The notes under the pieces are model-generated. The model was not told the DNA's origin and did no database searches. It saw nothing but the letters and a program-made list of their open reading frames with translations. Position numbers and translations under genes: made by a program. Shown piece after piece: positions 28,514 through 37,645 of a stretch of DNA of 64,000 nt. Source of the DNA: VXPQ01 sp965223485 (GTDB taxonomy: Bacteria; Bacteroidota; Rhodothermia; Rhodothermales; VXPQ01); NCBI GenBank assembly GCA_965223485.1, contig OZ244993.1, forward strand, positions 2,542,001-2,606,000. The letters run 5' to 3'. Within the stretch, counting starts at the first letter, position 1; the number at the start of each line of letters is the position of its first letter.

Positions 28514-31365
28514 CAATGTGCGTCGAGCCAATTGTCCCCTATATCCATATGTACCTCAATGGGCACATCGAGCGGAAGCGCCGATTCCATTTCCTGGCGA
28601 ACTATTGTCCGTACCGTGTCGATTTCCTCCGGCGGTATTTCGAGGACCAGTTCGTCATGCACCTGCAGCAACATGCGCGCCGCGAGGCCTTCCTGCTTCA
28701 GCCTGCCGGCTATATGCACCATGGCGATCTTGATCATATCGGCCTGAGACCCCTGGATCGGCATGTTCACGGCGACACGCTCGGAAAAAGATCGCTGGGT
28801 TCGATTGCGCGAATTGATATTTGGGACAAAACGCCGGCGCCCGAGGATCGTTCGAACGCACCCCCTTTCACGTGCCTCTTCGACGACCCTGTTGATATGG
28901 GCTGTCACTGCAGGATACGTCTTCAGATAGGTATCGATCAATTCCTGAGCTTCTCCGACTTGACACCGCAGCCGCTGCGCCAGCCCCCATGCGGAAATGC
29001 CGTAGGGAATGCCGTAATTCACTTCTTTTGCCTTACGACGCTGATCTTCATGTACTTCTTCAGGTGAAATGTTATATATCATTGCAGCTACAGCTCTATG
29101 CACATCTTTCTTCTGCCGAAATGCTTCGCTGAGCGCTTTGTCCCCGCTCATGGAGGCCAGAATACGGAGTTCAATCTGTATGTAGTCGGACGAAAGCAAC
29201 TTCCACCCCTTTTTGGCGACGAACGCCTTGCGAATTTCCTTGCCCTTGTCTGTCCGGATTGGAATGTTTTGCAGGTTCGGTCCTGCCGAGGAAAGCCTCC
29301 CTGTGGCTGCCACCGTCTGGTTGTAATTGGTGTGAATGCGGCCGGTGTCGGGATGGATCAACTTGCCGAGGCTATCGACATAGGTGCTTTTCAGCTTGGA
29401 AAACTTGCGCCATTCCAGAATCAGTGCAGGCAGAGGGTGCTTCGCTGCAAGGGTCTCCAGTACATCTTCTTTGGTGGAAGGGGCGCCTGTGGAGGTTTTA
29501 GATACGACCGGCAGGTTCAGCTTCTCAAATAGAATGTGGCCGAGTTGCCGGGTGGAGCCAATATTGAAGGTCTCCCCCGCCTCTTTGTAGACCTTCTGCT
29601 CAAGATCGCGAATGTGGGCGCCTATCTCTTCGGAGAGCGCTGCAAGCATATCCGGATCGACCCGGATGCCGGTGGTTTCCATGTCCGCCAGTACGCGCAA
29701 GAGAGGAAACTCAATCTGTTCCGCAATCTCCAGCAAGTCGTCTTCCTTCAACCTTCCGGCAAGCATATCGGCCAAACGCAAGGTGATGTCTGCATCCTCG
29801 CAGGCGTATGGACACGTCTTATCGGGAGGCACGTCCCGCATCGATATCTGATTCTTCCCCGTCCCGATGAGGTCCTCGATCGGAATGGTCTTATAGCGCA
29901 GGAATTTCAGCGCCAGCGAATCGAGGCCGTGCGGTTCTTCGGGGGACAACAGATAATGCGCCACCATCGTATCGAAGAACGGGCCTTCCGTACGAACTCC
30001 GTGCCGCTCCAGCGTTATGACGTCATACTTGACGTTCTGACCGATTTTGAGTGCATTGCCGCGGAGGATTGGCTCAAGAAGGGCGATAATATCTTCCGTG
30101 GATGTTCCATCCGGCAAGGGCGTCGGGATGTAGCAGGCTTTTCCGGGCTCTTGCGAAAAAGAAATGCCCACCAGGGACGCCCACATCGGATCGACCGAGG
30201 TGGTTTCCGTATCGAAGGCAAACCGGTCCACCGCCTGTAATTCGTCAACGACCGCCTGCAAGGCTTCCTTGTCGCTTATGAACCGGTAGGTCACCGTTTC
30301 CGGGTCGTACGATACCAGATCGGAAGAACCAGCCGGTTCTCCGGAAAAAAACGTGGGGCGGGGTGCTTCCTCCCTCTGCATTTCCGGAACATCCGCCGTT
30401 GTTTGGCGCCCTTCTCCGGTCTGCGCGGGCTTCTCCCCGATCTGCGCAAACGTTCCGGCCTTCACTTTCCGGAAAAGCGCATTGAACTGGAGGTCGTTGA
30501 ACAGGGAAAGCAATGCTTCGCGGTCCGGCGAGGATCGCACGAGTTGCGCCGGCGTTACGTCCAGCGCCACGTCCGTCTTGATTGTGACCAACTGCTTGCT
30601 GAGCAGGGCTTCTTCACGGTGGGCAAGCAAGCCTTCGCGAGCACGCTTTCCTTTCACTTCCTCAGCATGTTCAAGGAGCGTTTCCACGGAGCCATACTCC
30701 CGGATCAATGTTCCTGCCGTTTTTTCGCCAATACCTTGTACTCCTGGCACGTTGTCGCTGGCATCCCCCATCAGTGCGAGCAGGTCAATGAACCGGATCG
30801 GCGGGAGGCCGTATTTTTCCCGGAACGTATCCGCGGTGACCGGTTCGAAGACTTCTCCCCGTCGTGCGGGGCGGAAGATGGAAATACGCTCGTCGAGAAG
30901 TTGCTGAAAATCCTTGTCGGGAGACACAATCACTACATCGGTTTCCTCTTTGGCGGCAAGGCGCGCCAGGGTGCCGATGACATCATCGGCTTCAACCCCG
31001 GGCGCCTCGATAACGGTCACGCCGGCAGCTTCCACAATATCCTTGATGCAGGGAAGCGCTTCGGCAAGATCTTCAGGAATCGGACTCCGGTTTGCCTTGT
31101 ATTCCTCGAATAGTTCGTCACGGAACGTGCCTGCTCCGGGGCCTACGACATCGAAAACCACAGCCATATGGGTGATTCCGTGATCTTCGATCAGTTTCAG
31201 GAGCGTGGTGGTAAAACCGTATGCCGCTGAGGTGTTCTGCCCCCGCGAATTCATCAGCGGCCTGCTGATGAATGCAAAATGGGCGCGATAGGCCAACGCC
31301 ATAGCGTCGAGCAGATACAACGGGCTGTTTTTTGGGGGGGTGTTCGCCCCGTTTTCCTGAGCCAT
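28513..31365 (-). CDS. polA: DNA polymerase I
   Basis: A 950-residue repair and Okazaki-processing polymerase with all three activities. The 5'-3' exonuclease domain occupies residues 1-310. The 3'-5' proofreading domain keeps its acidic motif (FAFDTETTSVDP), so proofreading is probably active, unlike in many Gram-positives. The polymerase domain has motif A (DYIQIELRILA), motif B (RRKAKEVNYGIPYG) and motif C (QVHDELVLE). The start lies opposite rmlB, which is divergent, 115 bases away. Confidence 0.97.
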   Translation of the reverse strand: MAQENGANTPPKNSPLYLLDAMALAYRAHFAFISRPLMNSRGQNTSAAYGFTTTLLKLIEDHGITHMAVVFDVVGPGAGTFRDELFEEYKANRSPIPEDLAEALPCIKDIVEAAGVTVIEAPGVEADDVIGTLARLAAKEETDVVIVSPDKDFQQLLDERISIFRPARRGEVFEPVTADTFREKYGLPPIRFIDLLALMGDASDNVPGVQGIGEKTAGTLIREYGSVETLLEHAEEVKGKRAREGLLAHREEALLSKQLVTIKTDVALDVTPAQLVRSSPDREALLSLFNDLQFNALFRKVKAGTFAQIGEKPAQTGEGRQTTADVPEMQREEAPRPTFFSGEPAGSSDLVSYDPETVTYRFISDKEALQAVVDELQAVDRFAFDTETTSVDPMWASLVGISFSQEPGKACYIPTPLPDGTSTEDIIALLEPILRGNALKIGQNVKYDVITLERHGVRTEGPFFDTMVAHYLLSPEEPHGLDSLALKFLRYKTIPIEDLIGTGKNQISMRDVPPDKTCPYACEDADITLRLADMLAGRLKEDDLLEIAEQIEFPLLRVLADMETTGIRVDPDMLAALSEEIGAHIRDLEQKVYKEAGETFNIGSTRQLGHILFEKLNLPVVSKTSTGAPSTKEDVLETLAAKHPLPALILEWRKFSKLKSTYVDSLGKLIHPDTGRIHTNYNQTVAATGRLSSAGPNLQNIPIRTDKGKEIRKAFVAKKGWKLLSSDYIQIELRILASMSGDKALSEAFRQKKDVHRAVAAMIYNISPEEVHEDQRRKAKEVNYGIPYGISAWGLAQRLRCQVGEAQELIDTYLKTYPAVTAHINRVVEEARERGCVRTILGRRRFVPNINSRNRTQRSFSERVAVNMPIQGSQADMIKIAMVHIAGRLKQEGLAARMLLQVHDELVLEIPPEEIDTVRTIVRQEMESALPLDVPIEVHMDIGDNWLDAH

Positions 31366-31480
31366 ATCAAGCCCTGCTATCTTTCATAGAGAGCGCCTGC
31401 CGCGAAACCGTGCCGGACGCGTACTGTATAAAGCCCGGCGATGCATTTCGTTCTTCGTCCATGCATTCCCTGCGCCTTTC

Positions 31481-32584
31481 GTGGATCCGCACGCCCTCCA
31501 AACGAACTATAAACATGTCCCTCGATCCGTACTGGTTACCGGGGGAGCCGGGTTTATCGGGTCCAATTTCCTGCTCAGGATGGCGCCGCGCTATCCCAAA
31601 GTACGGTTTGTGAACCTCGATTCCCTGACGTACGCGGGCAATCTTATGAATCTTGCGTCTGTCGAAAAGGCGGAAAACTATTTTTTTGCGCACGGCGACA
31701 TCGCCGACCGGGATATGGTCCGTAACCTGTTCAGGGAGCATGCGTTTTCTACCGTAGTACACTTTGCCGCAGAGAGTCATGTAGACCGGTCCGTTCTGGC
31801 TCCGCTGTCCTTTGTTCAAACCAATGTGCTGGGTACGGCAACACTGCTGGAAGTGGCCCGAGCGGCCTGGAACCCCGACGAGTTCGAAACCGGACACTAT
31901 CGTTTCCATCACATCTCGACAGACGAGGTATACGGGAGCCTCGGTCCCGAAGGCGTCTTTTCCGAAACGACGGCCTACGATCCGCGATCTCCTTATTCGG
32001 CCTCGAAAGCTTCTGCCGATCATTTTGTGCGTGCCTGGGGGCAAACGTATGGCCTGCCGGTTGTCGTTTCGAATTGTTCGAACAATTACGGCCCCCGGCA
32101 ATTTCCGGAGAAACTCGTGCCGCTTGTCATTGTCCGGGCCATGAAAGAAAACGAGATTCCAATCTACGGCAAGGGAGAAAACATTCGTGACTGGCTCTTC
32201 GTGGAGGATCATTGCGAAGCCCTCGAAACCATTCTTCTTTCGGGTACCGACGGGGAAACCTATGGAGTAGGTGGTGAAACTTGTCGTACGAACCTTGAAC
32301 TCGTACACATGGTGCTGGATAGAGTAGACCGGGCTCTGGGTCGTCCGGAAGGCACGTCCAGAGCGCTCGTTTCCTTCGTAAAAGATCGTCCCGGCCACGA
32401 TTACCGCTATGCCATGGATACCTCGAAACTGCGAGACGAACTCGGTTGGCGTCCCCGGCACGATCTTCTGCAGGGGATCGATACCACCATTGCGTGGTAC
32501 CTGAAGAATGAAGATTGGTTAAAAGCCGTTCTCGACGAATCCTGGCGCAGATGGTATAACGAGCAGTATGTGGCCCGAACGTAA
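31481..32584 (+). CDS. rmlB: dTDP-glucose 4,6-dehydratase
   Basis: A 367-residue extended SDR enzyme, the second step of the dTDP-sugar pathway (dTDP-glucose to dTDP-4-keto-6-deoxyglucose). It has the Rossmann GGAGFIGSN motif near residue 20, the HFAAESHVDRS segment, the ISTDEVYGSLG active-site region and the SPYSASKASADH YxxxK motif. The only suitable in-frame start is GTG at 31481. It heads the rml cluster, followed 26 bases later by rmlA. Confidence 0.94.
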   Translation: MDPHALQTNYKHVPRSVLVTGGAGFIGSNFLLRMAPRYPKVRFVNLDSLTYAGNLMNLASVEKAENYFFAHGDIADRDMVRNLFREHAFSTVVHFAAESHVDRSVLAPLSFVQTNVLGTATLLEVARAAWNPDEFETGHYRFHHISTDEVYGSLGPEGVFSETTAYDPRSPYSASKASADHFVRAWGQTYGLPVVVSNCSNNYGPRQFPEKLVPLVIVRAMKENEIPIYGKGENIRDWLFVEDHCEALETILLSGTDGETYGVGGETCRTNLELVHMVLDRVDRALGRPEGTSRALVSFVKDRPGHDYRYAMDTSKLRDELGWRPRHDLLQGIDTTIAWYLKNEDWLKAVLDESWRRWYNEQYVART

Positions 32585-32610
32585 CCCATCCTGGTATACA
32601 TCCTGATTAC

Positions 32611-33384
32611 ATGCCCGCAGATCAACCTCTGAAAGGCGTTCTTTTAGCCGGCGGACTGGGAAGCCGTTTGTATCCGCTGACCAGGATTACCAACAAGCAT
32701 TTGCTCCCGGTAGGCCGCTATCCGATGATTTTCCATCCGTTGGTGCGGATGCGCCGGGCGGGTATCCGGGAAGTGGCTGTGGTGACAAGCCCTGAACATA
32801 TGGGAGATGTGGTGAATCTCCTTGGAAGCGGGCGTGATCTGGGGCTTGATCTGACCTTTCGTGTGCAGGACGAACCCGGCGGTATTGCGCAGGCCCTTGC
32901 ACTCTGTGCATCGTTCACGGCGGGTAATCCCCTGCTTGTCATTCTTGGAGACAACATCATAGGAGAAGATATTGGTAATCAGGTAGCCGCATTTCGGCGG
33001 CAACTGGCGACCGATGGCGCAGGGGCCCGGGTACTACTGAAAGAAGTGCCCGACCCGGAACGCTATGGCGTCCCTCGCTTCGAAGGCGACCGGATTGTCG
33101 AGATTATCGAAAAACCCTCCGCCCCCCCGAGTAACTACTGCGTGACCGGCCTCTATTTTTACGATGCCGGAGTATTTGACGTAATTGCAGGACTGTCTCC
33201 AAGCGCACGTGGCGAATACGAAATAAGCGACGTGGGCAATGCCTACATCCGGGAGGGTCGGCTTTCCTGGGGTGTGCTGAACAGTTGGTGGGGAGATGCA
33301 GGCACGATTGATGGGTGGTACGAGGCCAATGACTTGGCCCGCAACCTTGTTTATGAAGAACTTCTATCCTTGAATACGCAGTGA
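32611..33384 (+). CDS. rmlA: Glucose-1-phosphate thymidylyltransferase (short form)
   Basis: A 257-residue nucleotidyltransferase that activates glucose-1-phosphate with dTTP. The nucleotide-binding GVLLAGGLGSRLYPLT and the metal-binding GDNIIGED are clear. WGDAGTIDGWYEAN is the typical C-terminal motif. It is somewhat shorter than the ~290-residue RmlA, lacking part of the C-terminal regulatory helices. Its stop overlaps the next gene's GTG (GTGA). Confidence 0.9.
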   Translation: MPADQPLKGVLLAGGLGSRLYPLTRITNKHLLPVGRYPMIFHPLVRMRRAGIREVAVVTSPEHMGDVVNLLGSGRDLGLDLTFRVQDEPGGIAQALALCASFTAGNPLLVILGDNIIGEDIGNQVAAFRRQLATDGAGARVLLKEVPDPERYGVPRFEGDRIVEIIEKPSAPPSNYCVTGLYFYDAGVFDVIAGLSPSARGEYEISDVGNAYIREGRLSWGVLNSWWGDAGTIDGWYEANDLARNLVYEELLSLNTQ

Positions 33385-33869
33385 GTACAGCATTTCCCGC
33401 CTGGAAGCAAGGCGAAATAAGCGGCTGTGAGATCCGCCCACTCCGGTTTTACGAAGACGACCGCGGCTGGTTGGCTGAGTTTTTCCGATGCGACGAACTG
33501 CCCAAGGCCATGCATCCTCGTATGGGGTACGTTTCCCTGACGCGCCCCGGGGTGGTTCGCGGGCCGCACGAACACGTGGCGCAAACGGACCTGTTTCTTT
33601 TTTTTAGTGGCGCCTTCCGGCTGTATCTGTGGGATACACGCTCCGATTCCCCCTCTTTCGGGTGTCGTTTTCAGGAAGAATTCGGCGCAGATCGCCCTGC
33701 GGCAATTCTCGTTCCACCCGGGATTGTGCATGCCTACCGTAACGTGGGTGCGGAGGATGCCTGGATCGTGAATTGCCCGAATCGGCTCTATGCAGGAGAA
33801 GGCAAAGGCGAACCGGTGGACGAGATCCGCTATGAGGACCGACCGGATTCACCGTTTGCGATGGATTGA
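33381..33869 (+). CDS. RmlC-like dTDP-sugar epimerase (cupin)
   Basis: A 162-residue cupin related to dTDP-4-dehydrorhamnose 3,5-epimerase. Recognisable segments are FYEDDRGWLAEFFR, GVVRGPHEH, and LVPPGIVHAYRNVG. The usual catalytic His is kept in GPHEH. The protein is about 20 residues shorter than typical RmlC, and the C-terminal part differs (NCPNRLYAGEGKGEPVDEIRY). It could be a 3,5-epimerase or a 3-epimerase or ketoisomerase of another dTDP-sugar. The start is GTG, coupled to rmlA. rmlD is not found in the window. Confidence 0.78.
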   Translation: MSTAFPAWKQGEISGCEIRPLRFYEDDRGWLAEFFRCDELPKAMHPRMGYVSLTRPGVVRGPHEHVAQTDLFLFFSGAFRLYLWDTRSDSPSFGCRFQEEFGADRPAAILVPPGIVHAYRNVGAEDAWIVNCPNRLYAGEGKGEPVDEIRYEDRPDSPFAMD

Positions 33870-34024
33870 AAGAGCCGGGCAAGGCAGAGGCATTGATGAA
33901 GAACCTTGCGCAAGAAACCTGCGGATGTTCCTTGCGTTCGCAGGAGTAATCGGTTACATCTCCGCTTTGTATACGTTACGCGCTATGTGATCCATGGGAG
34001 GTATTTTTCCCCTCGTATAATCCC

Positions 34025-35089
34025 ATGACTGAGCTCAAGATTGAATTAACGCCGGCGACTCGCTTGGATGTTATCAATGTGCAGCAATGTATCCGCGAGT
34101 GTTACGGGGATGTCCTTGACGAATACGACCGGGTCCTCTACTGTTCCCATCATACCACTGGTGGCTATATCGATCAGGGGCTGGCGCAGCGATTGAATCA
34201 CAGGCTGGATTCTATACACACTTTTCTGCGCACATTTCAGAAGCTTTTCCCGCCAGGAAAAAGCTATCAGCATGACAATATGGCCCTGCGTACGGAGTTG
34301 ACGGAAGAAGAACGGGAAAATGAGCCGCCCAACGCCGATTCACACCTCAGCTTTATCAGTTCCGGTCTCCAAAGTTGCGTAGCCTATCGCAACGAGCGGG
34401 ACCAGCCCGTTTATTTTGTAGACCTGGATGGAGTGAATCACAAGAATCAGACGCGCCGCCGGTTGTCTACGATCGTTGGCTTCAACAAGGATCGCCTTGT
34501 AGACCGGTTCGACATCGAGGTGCCGGCCTCTGATCAAGACATTGATTCGATCGATCTAAAGAGCGAGCAAGTTGGTTTGTTCGAGAAATCCCAGGACCTC
34601 ATTCGTCAGCATGGGATCGAGAAAGGATGGATAGAATTCGAGTTAGATCCAAACCAGCCCGGAGCGGGACTCACAGTCAATGAGTACGAAACGCTATTGA
34701 TGCAGCATGACCTTGCTTCGGTATTGACAAATCCGATGCGGTATGCCGTCGCAGGTGGGCAGTATCTGTTCCGTAATCCGTTGGCAATCCCCGGTAAAAC
34801 CTGGCAGTATGTCAAGTACGACTTCATTCGGATGATAAACAGGACCCTTAACGTTCCCGGGTTTAGTAAATTGTTCACCGACCGGACCGTCCGCCGGTTA
34901 TTCACGGCGCCTGCATCGCACTTTCTGGGCATGAAGCGATCGGTTCGTTTTCTGGTAGCCTGTAACGGTCACTCAGATGGATGCGGATCCATTTTGCAGG
35001 GCAGATACCAGAGCCCCATCCTTGTCCAGTGGAAAAAAGCGCTGCATGGGAGCCGCAGTGTGACCGCTACGCTCAGGGAATGCATGTGA
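34025..35089 (+). CDS. Long YjbQ-like protein (UPF0047 core plus extension)
   Basis: A 354-residue protein whose first half carries the hallmarks of the YjbQ/UPF0047 family: SHHTTGGYID (residues 41-50) in place of HTTAGI, YQHDN (81-85), NADSHL (103-108) and VYFVDLDG (129-136). Normal YjbQ proteins are about 135-140 residues. Here about 200 more residues follow, with a hydrophilic linker, a region around 235-300 of unknown type, and a C-terminal GRYQSPILVQWKK that again resembles the strand motif of YjbQ. YjbQ has weak thiamine-phosphate synthase activity in E. coli, but its role is not settled. It follows the rml genes after 155 bases, probably as its own unit. The function is not assigned. 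Confidence 0.65.
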   Translation: MTELKIELTPATRLDVINVQQCIRECYGDVLDEYDRVLYCSHHTTGGYIDQGLAQRLNHRLDSIHTFLRTFQKLFPPGKSYQHDNMALRTELTEEERENEPPNADSHLSFISSGLQSCVAYRNERDQPVYFVDLDGVNHKNQTRRRLSTIVGFNKDRLVDRFDIEVPASDQDIDSIDLKSEQVGLFEKSQDLIRQHGIEKGWIEFELDPNQPGAGLTVNEYETLLMQHDLASVLTNPMRYAVAGGQYLFRNPLAIPGKTWQYVKYDFIRMINRTLNVPGFSKLFTDRTVRRLFTAPASHFLGMKRSVRFLVACNGHSDGCGSILQGRYQSPILVQWKKALHGSRSVTATLRECM

Positions 35090-35094
35090 TGTGG

Positions 35095-35119
35095 GTCCCG
35101 TCAGGATAGCACCCGGGAC
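35095..35119. terminator. Hairpin between convergent yjbQ-like and SDR genes
   Basis: GTCCCG at 35095-35100 and CGGGAC at 35114-35119 form a perfect 6-bp stem with a 13-base loop, followed a few bases on by TTTT. It lies just after the plus-strand stop at 35089 and next to the minus-strand stop at 35128. The loop is long and the U-run is short, so it is a weak terminator candidate. Confidence 0.35.
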
Positions 35120-35127
35120 GGTATGTT

Positions 35128-35904
35128 TTAGATGAGCGACCGGGATTGTCCCCCGTCCACATTCAGACAGGCGCCTGTCACCAGACTCGCCCGTTCCGAA
35201 ACGAGAAAGGCTGCCACGTCCGCCACCTCCTCTGCCTTTCCGAAGCGTCCGACGGGAAGGTTTTGCGCCACGAACGCCTTCATCTGTTCCGGTTGTTCGC
35301 GGACGCGCCGGTCCCAGCTGCCCCCTGGAAACCGGATGGATCCCGGCGCTATACTGTTCACGCGGATGCCGGCGGGGGCCAGTTCAAGCGCCATGATTTT
35401 TGCCGTGCTTATCAGGGCTGACTTCGTGGCATTGTAGATAGAGAGACCGGCTCCTCCGGCTTCTCGTCCAAAAATGGACGCCACAAAAAGGATGGCCCCT
35501 CCCCCCGCTGCCTTCATGTGCGGGACCACGGCACGCCCCGATCGAACATGTGCCCTGAGATTGAGGTCGAGTACGTTTTCCCAATCGTCGTCTGTAGTGT
35601 CCTCGAATGGCTTCCGGCGGTTCCCCCCCACATTGCTCACTAAAATATCCAGTTGTCCGAACCGCTCGACGGTCCGGTCGACAATTTCCTGCGGCACATC
35701 TTTCCCGGAAAGATCTGCCTCCAATGCCAGCACCGACGCCCCCCCTTCCTCCAGTTCCGTCGCCGTTTTCCGCAGGTGCTCACCGCCGCGGGCGCATATT
35801 GTGAGACGGCATCCTTCTGCCGCAAGACGTTTTGCAATATATTTCCCTATGCCCCGGCTCGATCCCGTAACGATCGCAACCTTGTTTCCCAATTCGAGGT
35901 CCAT
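35128..35904 (-). CDS. SDR-family oxidoreductase (FabG-like)
   Basis: A 258-residue classical short-chain dehydrogenase. The NAD(P) motif TGSSRGIG begins near residue 14, NVGG of the family NNAG type near 92, and the catalytic Ser-Tyr-Lys set is intact (FVASIFG with the later YNATKSAL). The C-terminal GGQSRSLI ending is common in 3-oxoacyl-ACP-reductase-like enzymes. The substrate cannot be told. No fatty-acid genes are adjacent. Confidence 0.85.
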   Translation of the reverse strand: MDLELGNKVAIVTGSSRGIGKYIAKRLAAEGCRLTICARGGEHLRKTATELEEGGASVLALEADLSGKDVPQEIVDRTVERFGQLDILVSNVGGNRRKPFEDTTDDDWENVLDLNLRAHVRSGRAVVPHMKAAGGGAILFVASIFGREAGGAGLSIYNATKSALISTAKIMALELAPAGIRVNSIAPGSIRFPGGSWDRRVREQPEQMKAFVAQNLPVGRFGKAEEVADVAAFLVSERASLVTGACLNVDGGQSRSLI

Positions 35905-36034
35905 GCTTCTGCGTATTGTGCGTAATGGGGGCTTTTTTTTAATAACCGCTTGCCATAAAGCCTGCTATGGCGAACGTGTTCCGCATAAAAACGTAGATGT
36001 ACGTTACAGACATACAACATCCGCATATACATAT

Positions 36035-36556
36035 ATGACCGAACGCTCTTTCCCCGACCCCTTCAGCCATCTTCCCGACGATGCGCGCATTTGGATATAC
36101 GCGGCGGATCGCGACCTGAATGAACTCGAAGAAAACAGGGTGATCGAAATCCTGCAGAAGTTCTGTGCCTCCTGGGCGTCACATGGCCGTCCCGTAGCGA
36201 GCGGTGCGGGCATGGTGGAGAGCCGGTTTGCTGTAATAGCCGGCTATATTCCGGGCGGAGACATTTCCGGATGCGGCATCGATGCATCCGTTCATGCGCT
36301 CGATAAGGCTCATGCCGAACTGGGCATTGAATGGTTGTCGTCGTTGCTGGTGCATTACCGGGATGCCAACGAGGTTATCCGCTCCGTATCCCGGGCGCAA
36401 TTTCGAGCATGCGTCGACGCCGGTGAGGTACATATGGAAACCACCGTGTTCGATCCGGGCATGCAGCGGCTCGGAGAAATGAGGGCAGGCAGGTTTGAAC
36501 AGCCCGCAGGCGCAACCTGGCATCGTCGCGCATTTTCTTTGCCGTGTACCATTTGA
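36035..36556 (+). CDS. Conserved Bacteroidota protein, often mislabelled ABC ATPase
   Basis: A 173-residue protein of a family common in Bacteroidota, sometimes named ABC transporter ATPase in databases. It has no Walker A or B motif, so that name is not supported. Features seen are RIWIYAADRDLNELE near the start, a middle ASWASHGRPV and the segment GCGIDASVH. An open frame continues upstream to 35474 over the SDR gene, but the ATG at 36035 matches the family N-terminus. The K+ channel gene starts 18 bases after its stop. The function is unknown. Confidence 0.7.
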   Translation: MTERSFPDPFSHLPDDARIWIYAADRDLNELEENRVIEILQKFCASWASHGRPVASGAGMVESRFAVIAGYIPGGDISGCGIDASVHALDKAHAELGIEWLSSLLVHYRDANEVIRSVSRAQFRACVDAGEVHMETTVFDPGMQRLGEMRAGRFEQPAGATWHRRAFSLPCTI

Positions 36557-36574
36557 TAGACACCCCGCTCTGGT

Positions 36575-37615
36575 ATGGCTGCACATAGCCCGTTTTCCTG
36601 GCTTGACGCCACGGTCCGGGAAATCATTGTCGTTTTTTTCTTCCTGCTCGTACTTGTCGTTGCGGGCACAGTGGGTTATATGCTTATTGAGGAATGGGGC
36701 TGGGTAGATGGATTGTATTTCACGTTCATCACCTTGACCACCATAGGGTATGGCGAGCTCCACGAACTTTCGACGACGGGTCGGTTTTTTACGATCGTTA
36801 TTGCTGCTCTTGGCATCGGCGCCTTTGTTTTCATCGGGAGCCGCGGTGTGCAGGTACTGCTGATCGGTCGCAATCTCAGGGAAAGCCATATGAAAAGGCA
36901 CATCGGTCACATGAAGAACCATTACATCATTTGTGGATACGGCCGGGTCGGGAAACGTATTGTCAAAGATCTGATCAAGGGGGGAGAATCGTTTGTCGTT
37001 ATCGACCGGGCCGGAGAAACGATCGAATTGTTGCGTGAGGAAGGGATTCCGTTCATCGAAGGAGATGCCGAAGACGAAAAAACCCTGAACGCGGCGGCAC
37101 TGAAATCGGCAAAGGGCCTGATCCTTGCGACGCCCGAAGACAGTACGAATGTTTTCGTCAGCCTGACGGCGCGCGAAATCCGGAAAGACTTGTTCATTCT
37201 TGCTCGCACAAACTCATGGAGAAATGAGCGAAAACTTCTTCATGCCGGAGCAAACAAAGCCATTGCGCCTGACGAGATAGGCGCCAGGCGCATGGCGCAA
37301 GTTATTCTGCGGCCACACGTCGATCGGTTCATGGACGAGATATTTCATGCCGAATCACTCGACCGGGCGATGGACGAGGTAATGATACGGGAAGACGCCG
37401 AAATCATCGGCAAATCCCTGGCGCAAAGCCATTTCAGGCAGCAGTTCGACTTGATCGTTATTGCGGTCATAGACGGAGCAACTCGGGAAATGCGCTTCAA
37501 TCCGAATGCCCAGGATGCCATTCAGGCACAGGATATTCTTATCGTGCTCGGACACTCGGAGGTCATTCGGCGCCTGCGCGAACTGCACGGGACGCCCGTC
37601 GTATCGCATCGATGA
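36575..37615 (+). CDS. Potassium channel with RCK (TrkA-N/TrkA-C) domains
   Basis: A 346-residue MthK-like channel subunit. Two membrane helices (about 15-35 and 80-100) flank a selectivity filter TTIGYGE. An RCK/TrkA-N Rossmann domain follows (IICGYGRVGKRIVKDL, about 110-230), then a TrkA-C domain to the end. The single filter per chain means a tetramer. Regulation by NAD(H) or Ca2+ is typical of the family but not shown here. An L,D-transpeptidase follows after 30 bases. Confidence 0.9.
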   Translation: MAAHSPFSWLDATVREIIVVFFFLLVLVVAGTVGYMLIEEWGWVDGLYFTFITLTTIGYGELHELSTTGRFFTIVIAALGIGAFVFIGSRGVQVLLIGRNLRESHMKRHIGHMKNHYIICGYGRVGKRIVKDLIKGGESFVVIDRAGETIELLREEGIPFIEGDAEDEKTLNAAALKSAKGLILATPEDSTNVFVSLTAREIRKDLFILARTNSWRNERKLLHAGANKAIAPDEIGARRMAQVILRPHVDRFMDEIFHAESLDRAMDEVMIREDAEIIGKSLAQSHFRQQFDLIVIAVIDGATREMRFNPNAQDAIQAQDILIVLGHSEVIRRLRELHGTPVVSHR

Positions 37616-37645
37616 ACACTATTATGCACGTTGTGCCTGGATCTA

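Noticed and set aside
35905..36034. T-run after GGGGGC near 35925 as a terminator.
   Set aside because: No inverted repeat precedes the T-run, and both genes start rather than end here.
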